From contig JBOGBZ010000032.1 in NCBI GenBank assembly GCA_051656485.1, positions 1 through 15,621 on the forward strand: DNA of 15,621 nt, written 5' to 3'. Source of the stretch: JBOFDK01 sp051656485 (GTDB lineage Bacteria > Bacillota > Clostridia > Lachnospirales > Cellulosilyticaceae). The notes beneath the pieces are model-generated. The model made no database searches. It was not told where the DNA came from and worked only from the letters and a program-made list of their open reading frames with translations. Of this stretch, positions 1-7,404 are shown piece by piece (within the stretch, counting starts at the first letter, position 1; the number at the start of each line of letters is the position of its first letter). The translations under genes and the position numbers were made by a program.

Positions 1-54
1 CTCGTCGGGCTCATAACCCGAAGGTCATAGGTTCAAATCCTGTCTCCGCAACCA
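1..54 (+). tRNA. tRNA-Met (initiator, CAT anticodon), 5' end cut off by the window
   Basis: This is the 3' portion of a tRNA. The anticodon stem (5-9 with 17-21) encloses a seven-base loop with CAT at 12-14. The T arm is at 34-38 region and closes with CCTGT at 39-43. The three consecutive G:C pairs at the bottom of the anticodon stem are the hallmark of initiator tRNA, so this is called tRNA-fMet rather than an elongator Met tRNA. The CCA end is encoded at 52-54, unlike the two tRNAs that follow. The acceptor 5' strand and D arm lie before the window. Confidence 0.93.
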
Positions 55-57
55 TTT

Positions 58-130
<73 letters not shown>

Positions 131-157
131 TTTATCATGTCTTGTGATAAGGAATAT

Positions 158-230
158 GGGTCACTAGCTCAGTTGGTAGAGCACTTGACTTTTAATCAAG
201 TGGTCCCGGGTTCGAGCCCCGGGTGGCTCA
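158..230 (+). tRNA. tRNA-Lys (TTT anticodon)
   Basis: A complete cloverleaf. The acceptor strand 158-164 pairs with 223-229 (two G:U wobbles), with discriminator A at 230. The anticodon stem CTTGA/TCAAG encloses TTT at 191-193. The T stem is GC-rich. No CCA is encoded. It is the last tRNA of the cluster and is followed directly by a terminator. Confidence 0.96.
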
Positions 231-240
231 TACATAAGAA

Positions 241-271
241 AAGATCTTGCAGATTGCAAGGTCTTTTTTTT
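241..271 (+). terminator. Rho-independent terminator of the tRNA cluster
   Basis: A nine-pair stem (242-250 with 256-264, one G:U pair) with a five-base loop is followed by a run of eight T from 264 to 271. It lies eleven bases after tRNA-Lys and ends the tRNA transcript. Confidence 0.9.
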
Positions 272-279
272 ATTATCTG

Positions 280-308
280 TTGATTAAAAGTCAGAAAAGT
301 TGTAAAAT
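280..308 (+). promoter_or_regulatory. Sigma-A-like promoter for the small membrane protein gene
   Basis: TTGATT at 280-285 and TAAAAT at 303-308 are separated by 17 bases. The pair sits just after the tRNA terminator and about 34 bases ahead of the next start codon, which would place the transcript start near 314. Confidence 0.6.
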
Positions 309-341
309 TAGTTTATCATATACAAAAGGGGAGATTAATAA

Positions 342-755
342 ATGTCTAAAGGAAAATCAGGCATTGCTTTAACAGCAATTGCAGCAGTAGCATTTGTATT
401 AGCACTTTTAGAGTGGTCAACATTACTTATTTTAGTACTAGGATTTGCATTAGTAGTAGAGAAGGATCAGTGGTTAAATAAACAAGTCGTTAAAGCTTTT
501 TATTTAGTGATTGGATACAATCTTGTTACTTATTTAATCAGAGAGTTATTCGACCTTATCATGATGACAATAGGTAGACTACCATTTATAGGTGGCGTAT
601 TCAATTTTGTAGAAGGAATCGTGTTCTTTGCTTTAATGGTTATCTATATCATTATTACAGGGTTAGCAGCACTTAAGGTATCTAAAGGGGAAGATGCAGT
701 CGTTCCTGTTATTGATAAATTAGCTGATGATACTTTTGAAGCAGTAAATAAATAA
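342..755 (+). CDS. Small integral membrane protein of unknown function
   Basis: The predicted protein has 137 residues and at least three hydrophobic segments (about 8-40, 50-77 and 85-112), then a short charged, probably cytoplasmic tail. The ATG start is preceded by GGGGAG at 329-334. The overall pattern is a few membrane helices, a last helix ending in a lysine/glycine-rich turn, and a tail with prolines before an acidic end. This recalls the small DUF4870-like membrane proteins, but I see no diagnostic motif and offer that only as a weak analogy. The gene stands alone between its own promoter and terminator, so its neighbours say nothing about its job. Confidence 0.8.
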   Translation: MSKGKSGIALTAIAAVAFVLALLEWSTLLILVLGFALVVEKDQWLNKQVVKAFYLVIGYNLVTYLIRELFDLIMMTIGRLPFIGGVFNFVEGIVFFALMVIYIIITGLAALKVSKGEDAVVPVIDKLADDTFEAVNK

Positions 756-760
756 TACAT

Positions 761-787
761 AAAAGGGCTGATTTTTGCCCTTTTTTT
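761..787 (+). terminator. Rho-independent terminator
   Basis: An eight-pair stem (AAAAGGGC at 761-768 with GCCCTTTT at 777-784) and an eight-base loop continue into a T run ending at 787. It separates the membrane protein gene from the mazF-like gene, so these are not an operon. Confidence 0.9.
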
Positions 788-804
788 ATTTTGGCTGTTT
801 AGAA

Positions 805-838
805 CTCCTAAAATTGGAAATAATATAACTATTAGGAG
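805..838 (+). promoter_or_regulatory. Inverted repeat covering the mazF ribosome binding site
   Basis: CTCCTAA at 805-811 is the exact reverse complement of TTAGGAG at 832-838, which contains the Shine-Dalgarno sequence of the downstream toxin-like gene. The loop is 20 bases. In RNA the pairing would mask the ribosome binding site; in DNA it could be an operator. AACTCC at 803-808 can alternatively pair with GGAGTT at 838-843. The biological meaning is inferred. Confidence 0.4.
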
Positions 839-847
839 GAGTTAGTT

Positions 848-1225
848 ATGAATAGCCAAGTTGAACCAGTACAATACATATATCCAAAGCGTGGTGAGAT
901 TTATGAAGCAGACCTCGGGATAGGAGATGGAAGTGAGCAGGCAGGTATCAGACCTGTACTTATCATCCAAAACAATGTAGGCAATCATTATTCACCTACG
1001 GTTATATGTGTACCCCTTACATCACGTATTAAGAAGGATATACCGACACATTATACACTTACAAAGGAAGACTATTATTTTCTTACGTATGACTCTACAG
1101 TGCTTTGTGAGCAGATTAAGACCATATCAAAGAAGCGTTTATCTCATAAGATAGGCGTATTATCTAAGCATGATATGCATCAGATAGATCGTAAATTAGG
1201 TATTAGTATTGCCTTATTACTATAA
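848..1225 (+). CDS. MazF/PemK-family endoribonuclease toxin (no adjacent antitoxin)
   Basis: The protein has 125 residues and matches the MazF/PemK fold along its whole length. After about 13 extra N-terminal residues come the KRGEIYEADL strand, the GSEQAGIRPVLIIQN segment, the SPT...PLTS segment and PTH. MazF enzymes are single-strand RNA ribonucleases. Arg35 (in GIRPV) and Thr58 (in PLTSR) match the catalytic Arg and Thr of Bacillus subtilis MazF (EndoA). The ATG has AGGAGG seven to eight bases upstream. Normally a mazE/ndoAI antitoxin gene lies directly upstream. Here the preceding 92 bases hold no ORF and the gene before that is a terminated membrane protein gene, so the toxin appears solitary. 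An antitoxin elsewhere, or translational control through the hairpin over its ribosome binding site, is possible. Confidence 0.9.
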   Translation: MNSQVEPVQYIYPKRGEIYEADLGIGDGSEQAGIRPVLIIQNNVGNHYSPTVICVPLTSRIKKDIPTHYTLTKEDYYFLTYDSTVLCEQIKTISKKRLSHKIGVLSKHDMHQIDRKLGISIALLL

Positions 1226-1251
1226 GTTAAGGTATACATACACATAAAAAG

Positions 1252-1295
1252 AAAGAGCATTTGGGTTGCGATTATGCGCCCAGATGCTCTTTTTT
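1252..1295. terminator. Bidirectional terminator between mazF-like and AI-2E permease genes
   Basis: A stem of about 13 pairs (AAGAGCATTTGGG at 1253-1265 with CCCAGATGCTCTT at 1279-1291, one wobble) is flanked by T runs on the plus strand (1290-1295) and by an A-rich stretch (1246-1254) giving a T-rich tail on the minus strand. It sits between two convergent genes and can serve both. Confidence 0.88.
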
Positions 1296-1296
1296 A

Positions 1297-2451
1297 TTAG
1301 TGATCGTCTTTGACAATTGGTATTGATTTTTGTTTGAGTCGCTTATAAGTAGCTTCGCGAATTAAGATGTAGGAGATGGCACAGATAGGAACACCTATAA
1401 TCATCCCTAGTAAGCCAAACTGCCCTCCAAATACTAAGATAGCAAACATAACCCAGAGTCCAGAGAGCCCGATAGAACTACCTACCACACGTGGATAGAT
1501 GAAGTTACCATCGATTTGTTGTAAGGCAATGACAAATACGATGAACCATACGGCTTTTAGTGGATCCGTAGGATTTGCCATAAGCACGATAAATGTAGTA
1601 GGTACTGTACCAAGAATAGGCCCAAGAATAGGAATGATATTACTACCACCGATGATGACACTTACGAGAAGTGCATATGGGAATCCGAGTACACTCATAC
1701 CGATAAAGCATAACGTACCTAATATGAAAGCATCAATAAGCTGACCAGTGATAAAACTACTAAAGGTCTTATGTGCCAGAGCAGTGATATCAATTGTTTT
1801 TCTAGATACTTTTTCAGGTAAGAAAGCTAAAGTTAATTGGCGTGCTTGTCTACAAAGTTTATCTTTATTACTTAAGATGTAGATAGAGATAATTAACCCG
1901 AAAATAAAGTTTGTGATGCCAGATGTAATATTAATGATAGAGCTGAGTACATTTGGAATCGCATTATAAACGAAATTAATGGATGTCGTTGCTAGTTGTG
2001 TAGCGAACTTTTGTACCTCTAACCAGAACTCAGATGTTAATTCAAATTGATTAAGAAATGCCGTAGAGAACTTCATCAAAGACTCGTAATGCCCTGGTAT
2101 TTCATCGGCAAGTGTTTTGATACTCTCAGCCAATTGAGGAACGAGAAGTGAAAAGATAGCAATAATCAACATAAAAGCACTGAAATAAACACAAACTAGA
2201 GAAAGTACCTTGCGGAGCCCTTTTTGTGGAGATAGCTTTTTATGTTTCTCAAAGACAAATACTTTGTTGTAGAAAAAGTTATAAGGTCTACAAAATAAAT
2301 AAGCGATTACGCCGCCATAAATAAAAGGCACGAGAAGTGCTATAACATGAGAAAAAATCCCTCTAAGGCTAGAGATATGCTGTACAGCTACAAAAAGTAA
2401 GATAGCATAGGTAATCAAAAAAAGATAATTTTTAAATTTAGAACGTTCCAA
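1297..2451 (-). CDS. AI-2E family transporter (TqsA/YtvI-like membrane permease)
   Basis: This is a 384-residue polytopic membrane protein with about eight hydrophobic segments. It has the typical AI-2E family layout: two N-terminal helices, a helix pair, a long soluble stretch (about 100-165), then a C-terminal block. That block contains the family signatures LGPILG near residues 275-280, QQIDGNFIYPRVVG near 309-322 and a final GxxGMIIGVP helix near 350-356. The family exports small molecules or acts in sodium/proton-linked transport; the substrate cannot be read from sequence. The start codon is TTG, because an in-frame TGA lies just upstream and the ATGATG at 2459-2464 is out of frame. The best ribosome binding site (GAAAGG, 2465-2470 minus) is about 13 bases away, longer than usual. 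It diverges from uvsE. Confidence 0.9.
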   Translation of the reverse strand: MERSKFKNYLFLITYAILLFVAVQHISSLRGIFSHVIALLVPFIYGGVIAYLFCRPYNFFYNKVFVFEKHKKLSPQKGLRKVLSLVCVYFSAFMLIIAIFSLLVPQLAESIKTLADEIPGHYESLMKFSTAFLNQFELTSEFWLEVQKFATQLATTSINFVYNAIPNVLSSIINITSGITNFIFGLIISIYILSNKDKLCRQARQLTLAFLPEKVSRKTIDITALAHKTFSSFITGQLIDAFILGTLCFIGMSVLGFPYALLVSVIIGGSNIIPILGPILGTVPTTFIVLMANPTDPLKAVWFIVFVIALQQIDGNFIYPRVVGSSIGLSGLWVMFAILVFGGQFGLLGMIIGVPICAISYILIREATYKRLKQKSIPIVKDDH

Positions 2452-2479
2452 TGGAGTTCATCATCCTTTCAATGTGAAA

Positions 2480-2508
2480 TTTATATTAATGATAAAAATT
2501 ATTACAAT
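2480..2508. promoter_or_regulatory. Possible overlapping divergent promoters
   Basis: The 74-base gap between the two divergent genes has two face-to-face candidates. On the minus strand, TTGTAA (2507-2502) and TATAAA (2485-2480) have a 16-base spacer. On the plus strand, TTTATA (2480-2485) and TACAAT (2503-2508) have a 17-base spacer. Each -35 box overlaps the other's -10, so the two directions might compete. The region is very AT-rich and the call is tentative. Confidence 0.35.
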
Positions 2509-2525
2509 ATATAAGAGGTTTGTCA

Positions 2526-3464
2526 ATGCAAAAACAAAATATAAAAGCAAATTTTAGATTACGGGTAGGTTATGCCTGTATTCATTTAGGTATGAAAAAA
2601 AAATATCGTACCTTCAGACTGAAGACAATTGAAGAGAGAGACATTGATAAGATAAAAGAAGTTGTGCAGCACAATATTTTCTTATTAGGTGATATCATCT
2701 ATGACAATATAAAAAACAATATTTATGTGTATCGTGTGACAGCTGATATTATTCCTTTTGCATCCCATCCTACAATGCAGGCAATATTACAAGAGTACGC
2801 TATCCTAACAGAGACGAAAGTTGTGAATCAGCTTGCACGTATAAGGGAATGGCAAGAGAAGTATAATCTTCGTATCAGCATGCATACTAGTCATTTTGTC
2901 ATTCTGACAAGTCCTAGAGAAGAAGTAGTACAAAAGTCTGTACAAGAACTAAAAGCACAAGCAGCATTCTTAAACCATATCAATGGGCGGAACCTCATCT
3001 TACATTTAGGTGGTGCCTATGGTGATAAAGAAACTTCCCTAGAGAGATTCAAGGCGAATGTAGAAAAATATAAGGCAGAACTAGATTTAGAGAGGCTTAC
3101 CATAGAGAATGATGATAAGACCTATACCAGTGAAGATGTCGTAAGTATGTGCAGGGAGTTAGGCTTAAAATGGGTATATGACTATCATCATGAAAGATGC
3201 AATCCTAGTACACATACTCCTATTATTGACATTCTTAAAAGTTATAAACCCGATAAATATCATTTATCTTCAGGAATTGATCAGCAGATCAAGCCACCAC
3301 ATGCTGACTATATAACCTACGAAGATATGGATGCTTTTATCAAGCAACTACAAGAGGCAGGGATAGAAGAAGCTGATGTAGTATTGGAAGCAAAGCAAAA
3401 AAATCTTGCTATCGAACCGATATTAGAACCATTAAAAGATGGCTACTGGTCATTAAAAGATTAA
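2526..3464 (+). CDS. uvsE: UV DNA damage endonuclease (UVDE family)
   Basis: The 312-residue protein is a UVDE-type TIM-barrel endonuclease, which nicks DNA on the 5' side of UV photoproducts and other lesions as an alternative to UvrABC repair. All the metal-binding and active-site positions known from the Thermus enzyme can be found. In ATG-start numbering they are His81 (FASHP), His120 (ISMHTSH), His160 (LHLGGAYGDK), Glu194 (TIEND), Asp219 and His222 (YDYHHE), Lys244 and His246 (DKYHLSSG), His259 (PPHADY) and Glu288 (VVLEAKQK). The length is normal. A TTG two codons upstream (2520) would give 314 residues, but the GAGG at 2515-2518 is well spaced only for the ATG at 2526. It is a single-gene unit, divergent from the permease gene and convergent with the MATE gene. 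Confidence 0.95.
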   Translation: MQKQNIKANFRLRVGYACIHLGMKKKYRTFRLKTIEERDIDKIKEVVQHNIFLLGDIIYDNIKNNIYVYRVTADIIPFASHPTMQAILQEYAILTETKVVNQLARIREWQEKYNLRISMHTSHFVILTSPREEVVQKSVQELKAQAAFLNHINGRNLILHLGGAYGDKETSLERFKANVEKYKAELDLERLTIENDDKTYTSEDVVSMCRELGLKWVYDYHHERCNPSTHTPIIDILKSYKPDKYHLSSGIDQQIKPPHADYITYEDMDAFIKQLQEAGIEEADVVLEAKQKNLAIEPILEPLKDGYWSLKD

Positions 3465-3471
3465 AAAATTA

Positions 3472-3516
3472 AAAGGGTAGGAAATGTATCACTCAGTGAT
3501 ACATTTCCTACCCTTT
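3472..3516. terminator. Perfect 45-bp palindrome between convergent genes (bidirectional terminator-like)
   Basis: The arms at 3472-3493 and 3495-3516 are exact reverse complements, 22 bases each, around a single central C at 3494. It lies eight bases after the uvsE stop and includes the last codons and TGA stop of the MATE gene. On the minus strand the hairpin is followed by a T-rich tract (complement of the A-rich 3462-3474), so it fits a terminator for the MATE gene. On the plus strand only TTT then GCTT follows, a weak tail. Confidence 0.8.
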
Positions 3517-4838
3517 GCTTGATAGAGAGGTACACAAAGGACTAGGATTACGACAAAAATAGAAGTAAAATCTGAGAGGCTTTGTGCATAGAAGATGCCT
3601 TCTACTCCTATAATTGGCGGTAAAAGGAGAGAGAACCCTACTTGAAGGATACAACCTCTGGTAATAGAAAGTATATTAGCTGCGATATTACGGTTTAATG
3701 CTTGGTAGTAGGCACTCGTGGTATAGACGATACCAATACATGGTGCACCCATACAGAAAATCATCGTACGTGTATAGGCTAGTTCACGTATATCTGGAGA
3801 GATACCAAAGAACTGTACAAAAGTACGCCCATATGTAGCAAGTAGAGCCAGTGCTACGATACCACAAGTCACGCTAATGACTAAAGTAATCAGTAGAATA
3901 GCACGCATACGTTTAAACTTTTCAGCACCAAAGTGATAGCCGATAAGGGGTTGCATACCTTGAGAAATACCGACACAAAGCTGCGTATAAAGTGAAATGA
4001 TGTAACCAGCCATGCAGAAGATAGCAATGTCACTTGTCGTACCATAAGTATAGATAATGTTATTTTGAATGAGAATCACAATACCTATGGATAGCTGAAT
4101 CATAAGGGATACAAACCCTATCTTTACAATGGATAAGAGGATACTTTTATCTACTTTAAAATAATCCTTACGGAAGCGTATATGGGATTTGGATGAGGTA
4201 AAGTAGCGAATACCTACTAAGCTCGAGAGCATAACCCCAGCACCAGTAGCAAGAGCTGCACCACCCGTTCCCCAACCGAGGACGATAACAAAAAGCCAAT
4301 CCAAAATAATATTACAGATAGCACCGATACCAACCATAAACATAGAAAGCTTTGGATTACCATCAGCACGTACCAGCGGATTGAGGGTATTGGCAAGAAG
4401 GTAAGGGATAGCCATTGCATACACCACCACAAAATAATCTTTCGTGTGAGCAAAAGTATCTTCAGTAGCACCTAGTAGATGGGTCAAAGGATTGGCTAAT
4501 AAGATACCTAAGATAGTTAAGATACCCCCTATAACGAGAGAAAACTTAAGAACCGTCCCTAATATTTTTTCGGCGTAGTCCATGTCTTTTTGACCGAGAG
4601 CAATAGAGATAAGACTACTTGCACCTGTTCCAAGCATAAGACCTACACCTAAAATAATTGTAACAGCAGGCCAAGCAAGATTGACACCAGCAAGACCAGC
4701 TTCACCGGTACCTTGACCTACGAAAATCCCGTCGATCATTGTATAGAGTGCATTGAGTACGACACCTACTACGGATGCTAAGACGAATTTACTCCATACT
4801 TTCATTAATTTTTCGTTCAATATATAATCTGCATTCAT
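3489..4838 (-). CDS. MATE family multidrug/cation efflux protein
   Basis: This 449-residue membrane protein has about twelve hydrophobic segments and the two-fold repeated MATE layout. The N-terminal half has the IDGIFVGQGTG motif, followed by LAGVNLAWP and GTGASSLISIALG. The middle has the PLVRADGNPKLSM segment, and the C-terminal half has GISQGMQPLIGYHFGA. MATE proteins expel drugs or metabolites using sodium or proton gradients. The best-known relatives with this motif set are MepA-like, but the substrate is not predictable. The reading frame is open to a TTG at 4862, but AAAGGAG lies just six bases ahead of the ATG at 4838, which is therefore chosen. The stop codon lies inside the 45-bp palindrome. 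The gene has its own promoter and is divergent from the GntR/ABC operon. Confidence 0.93.
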   Translation of the reverse strand: MNADYILNEKLMKVWSKFVLASVVGVVLNALYTMIDGIFVGQGTGEAGLAGVNLAWPAVTIILGVGLMLGTGASSLISIALGQKDMDYAEKILGTVLKFSLVIGGILTILGILLANPLTHLLGATEDTFAHTKDYFVVVYAMAIPYLLANTLNPLVRADGNPKLSMFMVGIGAICNIILDWLFVIVLGWGTGGAALATGAGVMLSSLVGIRYFTSSKSHIRFRKDYFKVDKSILLSIVKIGFVSLMIQLSIGIVILIQNNIIYTYGTTSDIAIFCMAGYIISLYTQLCVGISQGMQPLIGYHFGAEKFKRMRAILLITLVISVTCGIVALALLATYGRTFVQFFGISPDIRELAYTRTMIFCMGAPCIGIVYTTSAYYQALNRNIAANILSITRGCILQVGFSLLLPPIIGVEGIFYAQSLSDFTSIFVVILVLCVPLYQAKGRKCITE

Positions 4839-4874
4839 GAGAAACTCCTTTTTGCTATTCAATATCTCTTAAGC

Positions 4875-4903
4875 ATTATATAGGAAGTCATCAGAAGGGT
4901 AAA
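4875..4903 (-). promoter_or_regulatory. Sigma-A-like promoter for the MATE gene
   Basis: Read on the minus strand, TTTACC (4903-4898) and a perfect TATAAT (4880-4875) are 17 bases apart. The transcript would begin near 4868, about 30 bases before the ATG. Confidence 0.72.
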
Positions 4904-4939
4904 GAAAAAATTATAATAAATCTGGAATTATAAAAAAGA

Positions 4940-4967
4940 TTGACAAATTAGAAAATAAGTATAAAAT
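4940..4967 (+). promoter_or_regulatory. Sigma-A-like promoter of the YtrA-type operon
   Basis: A consensus TTGACA at 4940-4945 is followed, after 16 bases, by TAAAAT at 4962-4967. A transcript would start near 4974, inside the palindrome described next. Confidence 0.75.
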
Positions 4968-4970
4968 AAA

Positions 4971-4995
4971 AGTGTACTACTTGGTGTAGTACGCT
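4971..4995 (+). promoter_or_regulatory. Palindromic operator, probably for the GntR/YtrA-type repressor
   Basis: GTACTAC at 4974-4980 and GTAGTAC at 4986-4992 form an exact inverted repeat with a five-base spacer. The symmetry extends outward to AG/CT at 4971-4972 and 4994-4995 with one mismatch. It overlaps the expected transcript start, just after the -10 box and 26 bases before the repressor gene. GTACTA-type palindromes are in keeping with operators of YtrA-subfamily GntR regulators, so autorepression is inferred. It would also fold as a short RNA hairpin. Confidence 0.65.
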
Positions 4996-5020
4996 TAATA
5001 CAGTTAAGAAAGGAGATACT

Positions 5021-5428
5021 ATGTTTCCAATTGATATTAAGAGTAGCAAACCATTATACGAACAGATCATAGATTATATCAAGGAACAAGCATTGAAAGG
5101 CAATTTAAAGCCACAAGATAAATTACCATCAGTAAGACAGCTAGCAAGCACCCTAGGCATTAATCCTAATACAGTGAGTAAAGCTTATGCAGAATTAGAA
5201 AGACAAAAGGTTATAGAGACAATTAGAGGCAGAGGTACCTTTATCTGCGAGCAGACTCAGACAAACGTAGATGAAGGAAGATTAGAAGCCATTCGAAAAG
5301 AACTAAAGGCATTATGTATATCTTTAAGTTACATGGGGATAGAGAAGGAACAAGTAAAAAAAGAGATAGATGCGATTTATGAAAGGTTATCTGTTGAAGA
5401 GGGAGGGATACAAGGTGATAGAGATTAA
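5021..5428 (+). CDS. GntR-family transcriptional regulator, YtrA subfamily
   Basis: A 135-residue protein with a GntR winged helix-turn-helix at about residues 10-76. It has the opening PLYEQIIDYI helix, LPSVRQLASTLGINPNTVSKAYAELE as the helix-turn-helix core, and the RGRGTFI wing. The rest is a short two-helix tail (about 85-125) and not a large effector domain. That short form defines the YtrA subfamily, whose members usually repress a neighbouring ABC transporter operon and respond to cell-envelope antibiotics. The ATG has AAAGGAG upstream. Its last 14 bases overlap the ABC ATPase gene, implying translational coupling. The palindrome in front of it is the likely target. Confidence 0.92.
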   Translation: MFPIDIKSSKPLYEQIIDYIKEQALKGNLKPQDKLPSVRQLASTLGINPNTVSKAYAELERQKVIETIRGRGTFICEQTQTNVDEGRLEAIRKELKALCISLSYMGIEKEQVKKEIDAIYERLSVEEGGIQGDRD

Positions 5429-6308
5429 AGAAATAAGTAAAGGATTTGGCAATCAGATGATACTAGAAGACATCTGCATGAACATAGAAGAAGGTACGAT
5501 ATATGGTATTATCGGAGAAAATGGAGTCGGTAAGACGACACTTCTTCAAATGATAGGAGGTATCTATAGTGTGCCTCAAGGTGACATACTAATCGACGGA
5601 GAGCACCCTTATAATAATGAAAAGGTGAAAGAAAAGGTAGCGTATATAGCAGACCGTAATCAATTCTTTTCATGGTATAAGGTACAAGAGATAGTGGACT
5701 TCTTTGCACTAAGTTACCCAAGCTTTTCGAAAGAAAAATTTACAACTTATAACCAGCAATTTGGGCTACCACTCAACAAGAAGATTAGTCAGCTTTCTAA
5801 AGGTATGCAGATGCGACTTTCATTGATGCTAGGGTTTGCGAGCTGTCCAAAGTACTTGATCCTCGATGAGCCTACATCAGGTCTGGATGCTGTTGCTAAG
5901 AAGCAGTTCTTCGATATGTTGGTAGAGGCGGTAGGAGAAGGTACCACAGCCATTCTTTCATCACATCATCTCAATGAAATTGAAAAAGTATGCGATAAAA
6001 TCACTATGTTATGTGATACGAAGATTAAATGGGAAGCGACGACATCAGGACTTAAGGAAAAGGTCAGAAAGCTTCAAGTAGTCTTCAAAGACCATAAACC
6101 AGAGGACTTAGAGTCATGGTCAGAAGTCATAGAAGTAAGTAGTATCGGAAGTATCTACTATATCGTCACAGATGATTATAGCGAAGCATTCCAAGCGAAG
6201 CTTAAGGGATGTGAGACAGTACTGGTAGAAGAACTGCCACTTACATTAGAAGAGATCTTTATCTATACCAGTAAGAAGCATAGAGAGGAGGAAAGAAAAG
6301 ATGCGTAA
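5415..6308 (+). CDS. ABC transporter ATP-binding protein (YtrB-like)
   Basis: A 297-residue ATPase subunit. From the GTG start, Walker A is GENGVGKT (34-41), the ABC signature is LSKGMQ (127-132), Walker B is YLILDEP (147-153) and the H-loop is SSHHLNE with His184. An additional C-terminal region (about 210-297) is typical of exporters paired with ABC-2 type permeases. The GTG at 5415 is chosen because GGGAGGG lies seven bases upstream and protein similarity begins there. An ATG at 5370 in the same frame would add 15 residues lying within the regulator gene. It overlaps the regulator by 14 bases and the permease by 8. Confidence 0.94.
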   Translation: MIEIKEISKGFGNQMILEDICMNIEEGTIYGIIGENGVGKTTLLQMIGGIYSVPQGDILIDGEHPYNNEKVKEKVAYIADRNQFFSWYKVQEIVDFFALSYPSFSKEKFTTYNQQFGLPLNKKISQLSKGMQMRLSLMLGFASCPKYLILDEPTSGLDAVAKKQFFDMLVEAVGEGTTAILSSHHLNEIEKVCDKITMLCDTKIKWEATTSGLKEKVRKLQVVFKDHKPEDLESWSEVIEVSSIGSIYYIVTDDYSEAFQAKLKGCETVLVEELPLTLEEIFIYTSKKHREEERKDA

Positions 6309-7392
6309 TGGAATCAAGGCACTTGTGAAACATGAGTTAAAGTCGACACTTTATACAGGCATATACTTTATGATTATTGCCATAGGCGTGATTTATATAG
6401 GGACGAGTTTTTATCAAGAAGATTTTACAAGATATATGAGAACTGGTGCTAATTATACAGGAAGTATCCAAAGCATCCAAATCCCCATGGTGACTTTCAA
6501 AGGTCTGCTACTCTTCTTTGTGATAGGTATCTTCGGTATGAGCATCATGATGTTTAGAGAGCAAAGACATACAGAGATGGGACGCTTCTTAAAGTCATTA
6601 CCATGCAGTGAGTATCACTATGGCGTAAAGCTAGTAATGGGTTTTCTAAGTTATACGATTCCTTATATAATCGTTGTGATAGCCTACATAATACTTAGAA
6701 GTCAGTATATAGCGTTCTTTAGGGATTTACAATCTATCAACTATGCAGGCGTAGCATTAGCAGGTACAGATACACTTGGTAGCTTACTTAGCTTAGCACT
6801 TCTGACATTTATGATTCTTACCGCATGGTACACTTTCCTTATGATGGTGCAGTATATATGGAATCATGCAGTAGGAGCAGCAATAGTAGGTGGACTTATG
6901 TGGTTTGCACCCTTGTATATCTTTATTTCAGTAGTGAGTATATACGATTTAGATAGATGGAATTTCAGATTTAATAGTACATTCCGATATCTTCAACCAT
7001 TCTTCTATACGATACAGGAGAGAATTACACCGTATTATAATGACTATTATTCGTACTATACAGATTCTGTTAGTTTTATAGAATATACGGGTATCAAAAT
7101 GATAGGACTCATGCTCTTTATAGCTATGAATCTAGCACTTACTTACTGGCTTCATAAAAAACGTCAGGTAGAAAACCTGAATCAGCTGGTACCTTTTAAA
7201 GGGTTTAGAGTATTCTTTGTCATAGGTGTGGCGGTATGTAGTGCTTTAGCGTTAGGTATGATGTCATATGCACTCTTTAGATATACATTAGATATAGGAA
7301 TGGTAGGGTATCACTTATGGATGATAGCAGGTGGTATAGTAGGTAGCATCGTTGCGTATAAGGTAAGTCATATAGGAATGGAAAGGCGATAG
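6301..7392 (+). CDS. ABC-2 type transporter permease
   Basis: A 363-residue membrane protein with about eight hydrophobic segments (roughly 18-36, 68-86, 108-127, 155-180, 192-213, 263-282, 304-326 and 335-355). The soluble loop between the first two segments and another at about 213-262 are rich in tyrosine and aromatic residues. The RxQRHTEMGRFLKSLPCSEYHYGVKL segment near residue 88-110 is the cytoplasmic coupling region usual in bacitracin/lantibiotic-type ABC-2 exporters. AGGAGG precedes the ATG, and the start overlaps the ATPase gene end by eight bases, so the two proteins form one transporter. B. subtilis ytr has two permeases; here there is one. Confidence 0.9.
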   Translation: MRNGIKALVKHELKSTLYTGIYFMIIAIGVIYIGTSFYQEDFTRYMRTGANYTGSIQSIQIPMVTFKGLLLFFVIGIFGMSIMMFREQRHTEMGRFLKSLPCSEYHYGVKLVMGFLSYTIPYIIVVIAYIILRSQYIAFFRDLQSINYAGVALAGTDTLGSLLSLALLTFMILTAWYTFLMMVQYIWNHAVGAAIVGGLMWFAPLYIFISVVSIYDLDRWNFRFNSTFRYLQPFFYTIQERITPYYNDYYSYYTDSVSFIEYTGIKMIGLMLFIAMNLALTYWLHKKRQVENLNQLVPFKGFRVFFVIGVAVCSALALGMMSYALFRYTLDIGMVGYHLWMIAGGIVGSIVAYKVSHIGMERR

Positions 7393-7404
7393 GAGGTGGA
7401 GAAA

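Noticed and set aside
1499..1744. Plus-strand ORF opposite the AI-2E permease gene
   Set aside because: It is a shadow in a strongly coding region with no recognisable protein features.
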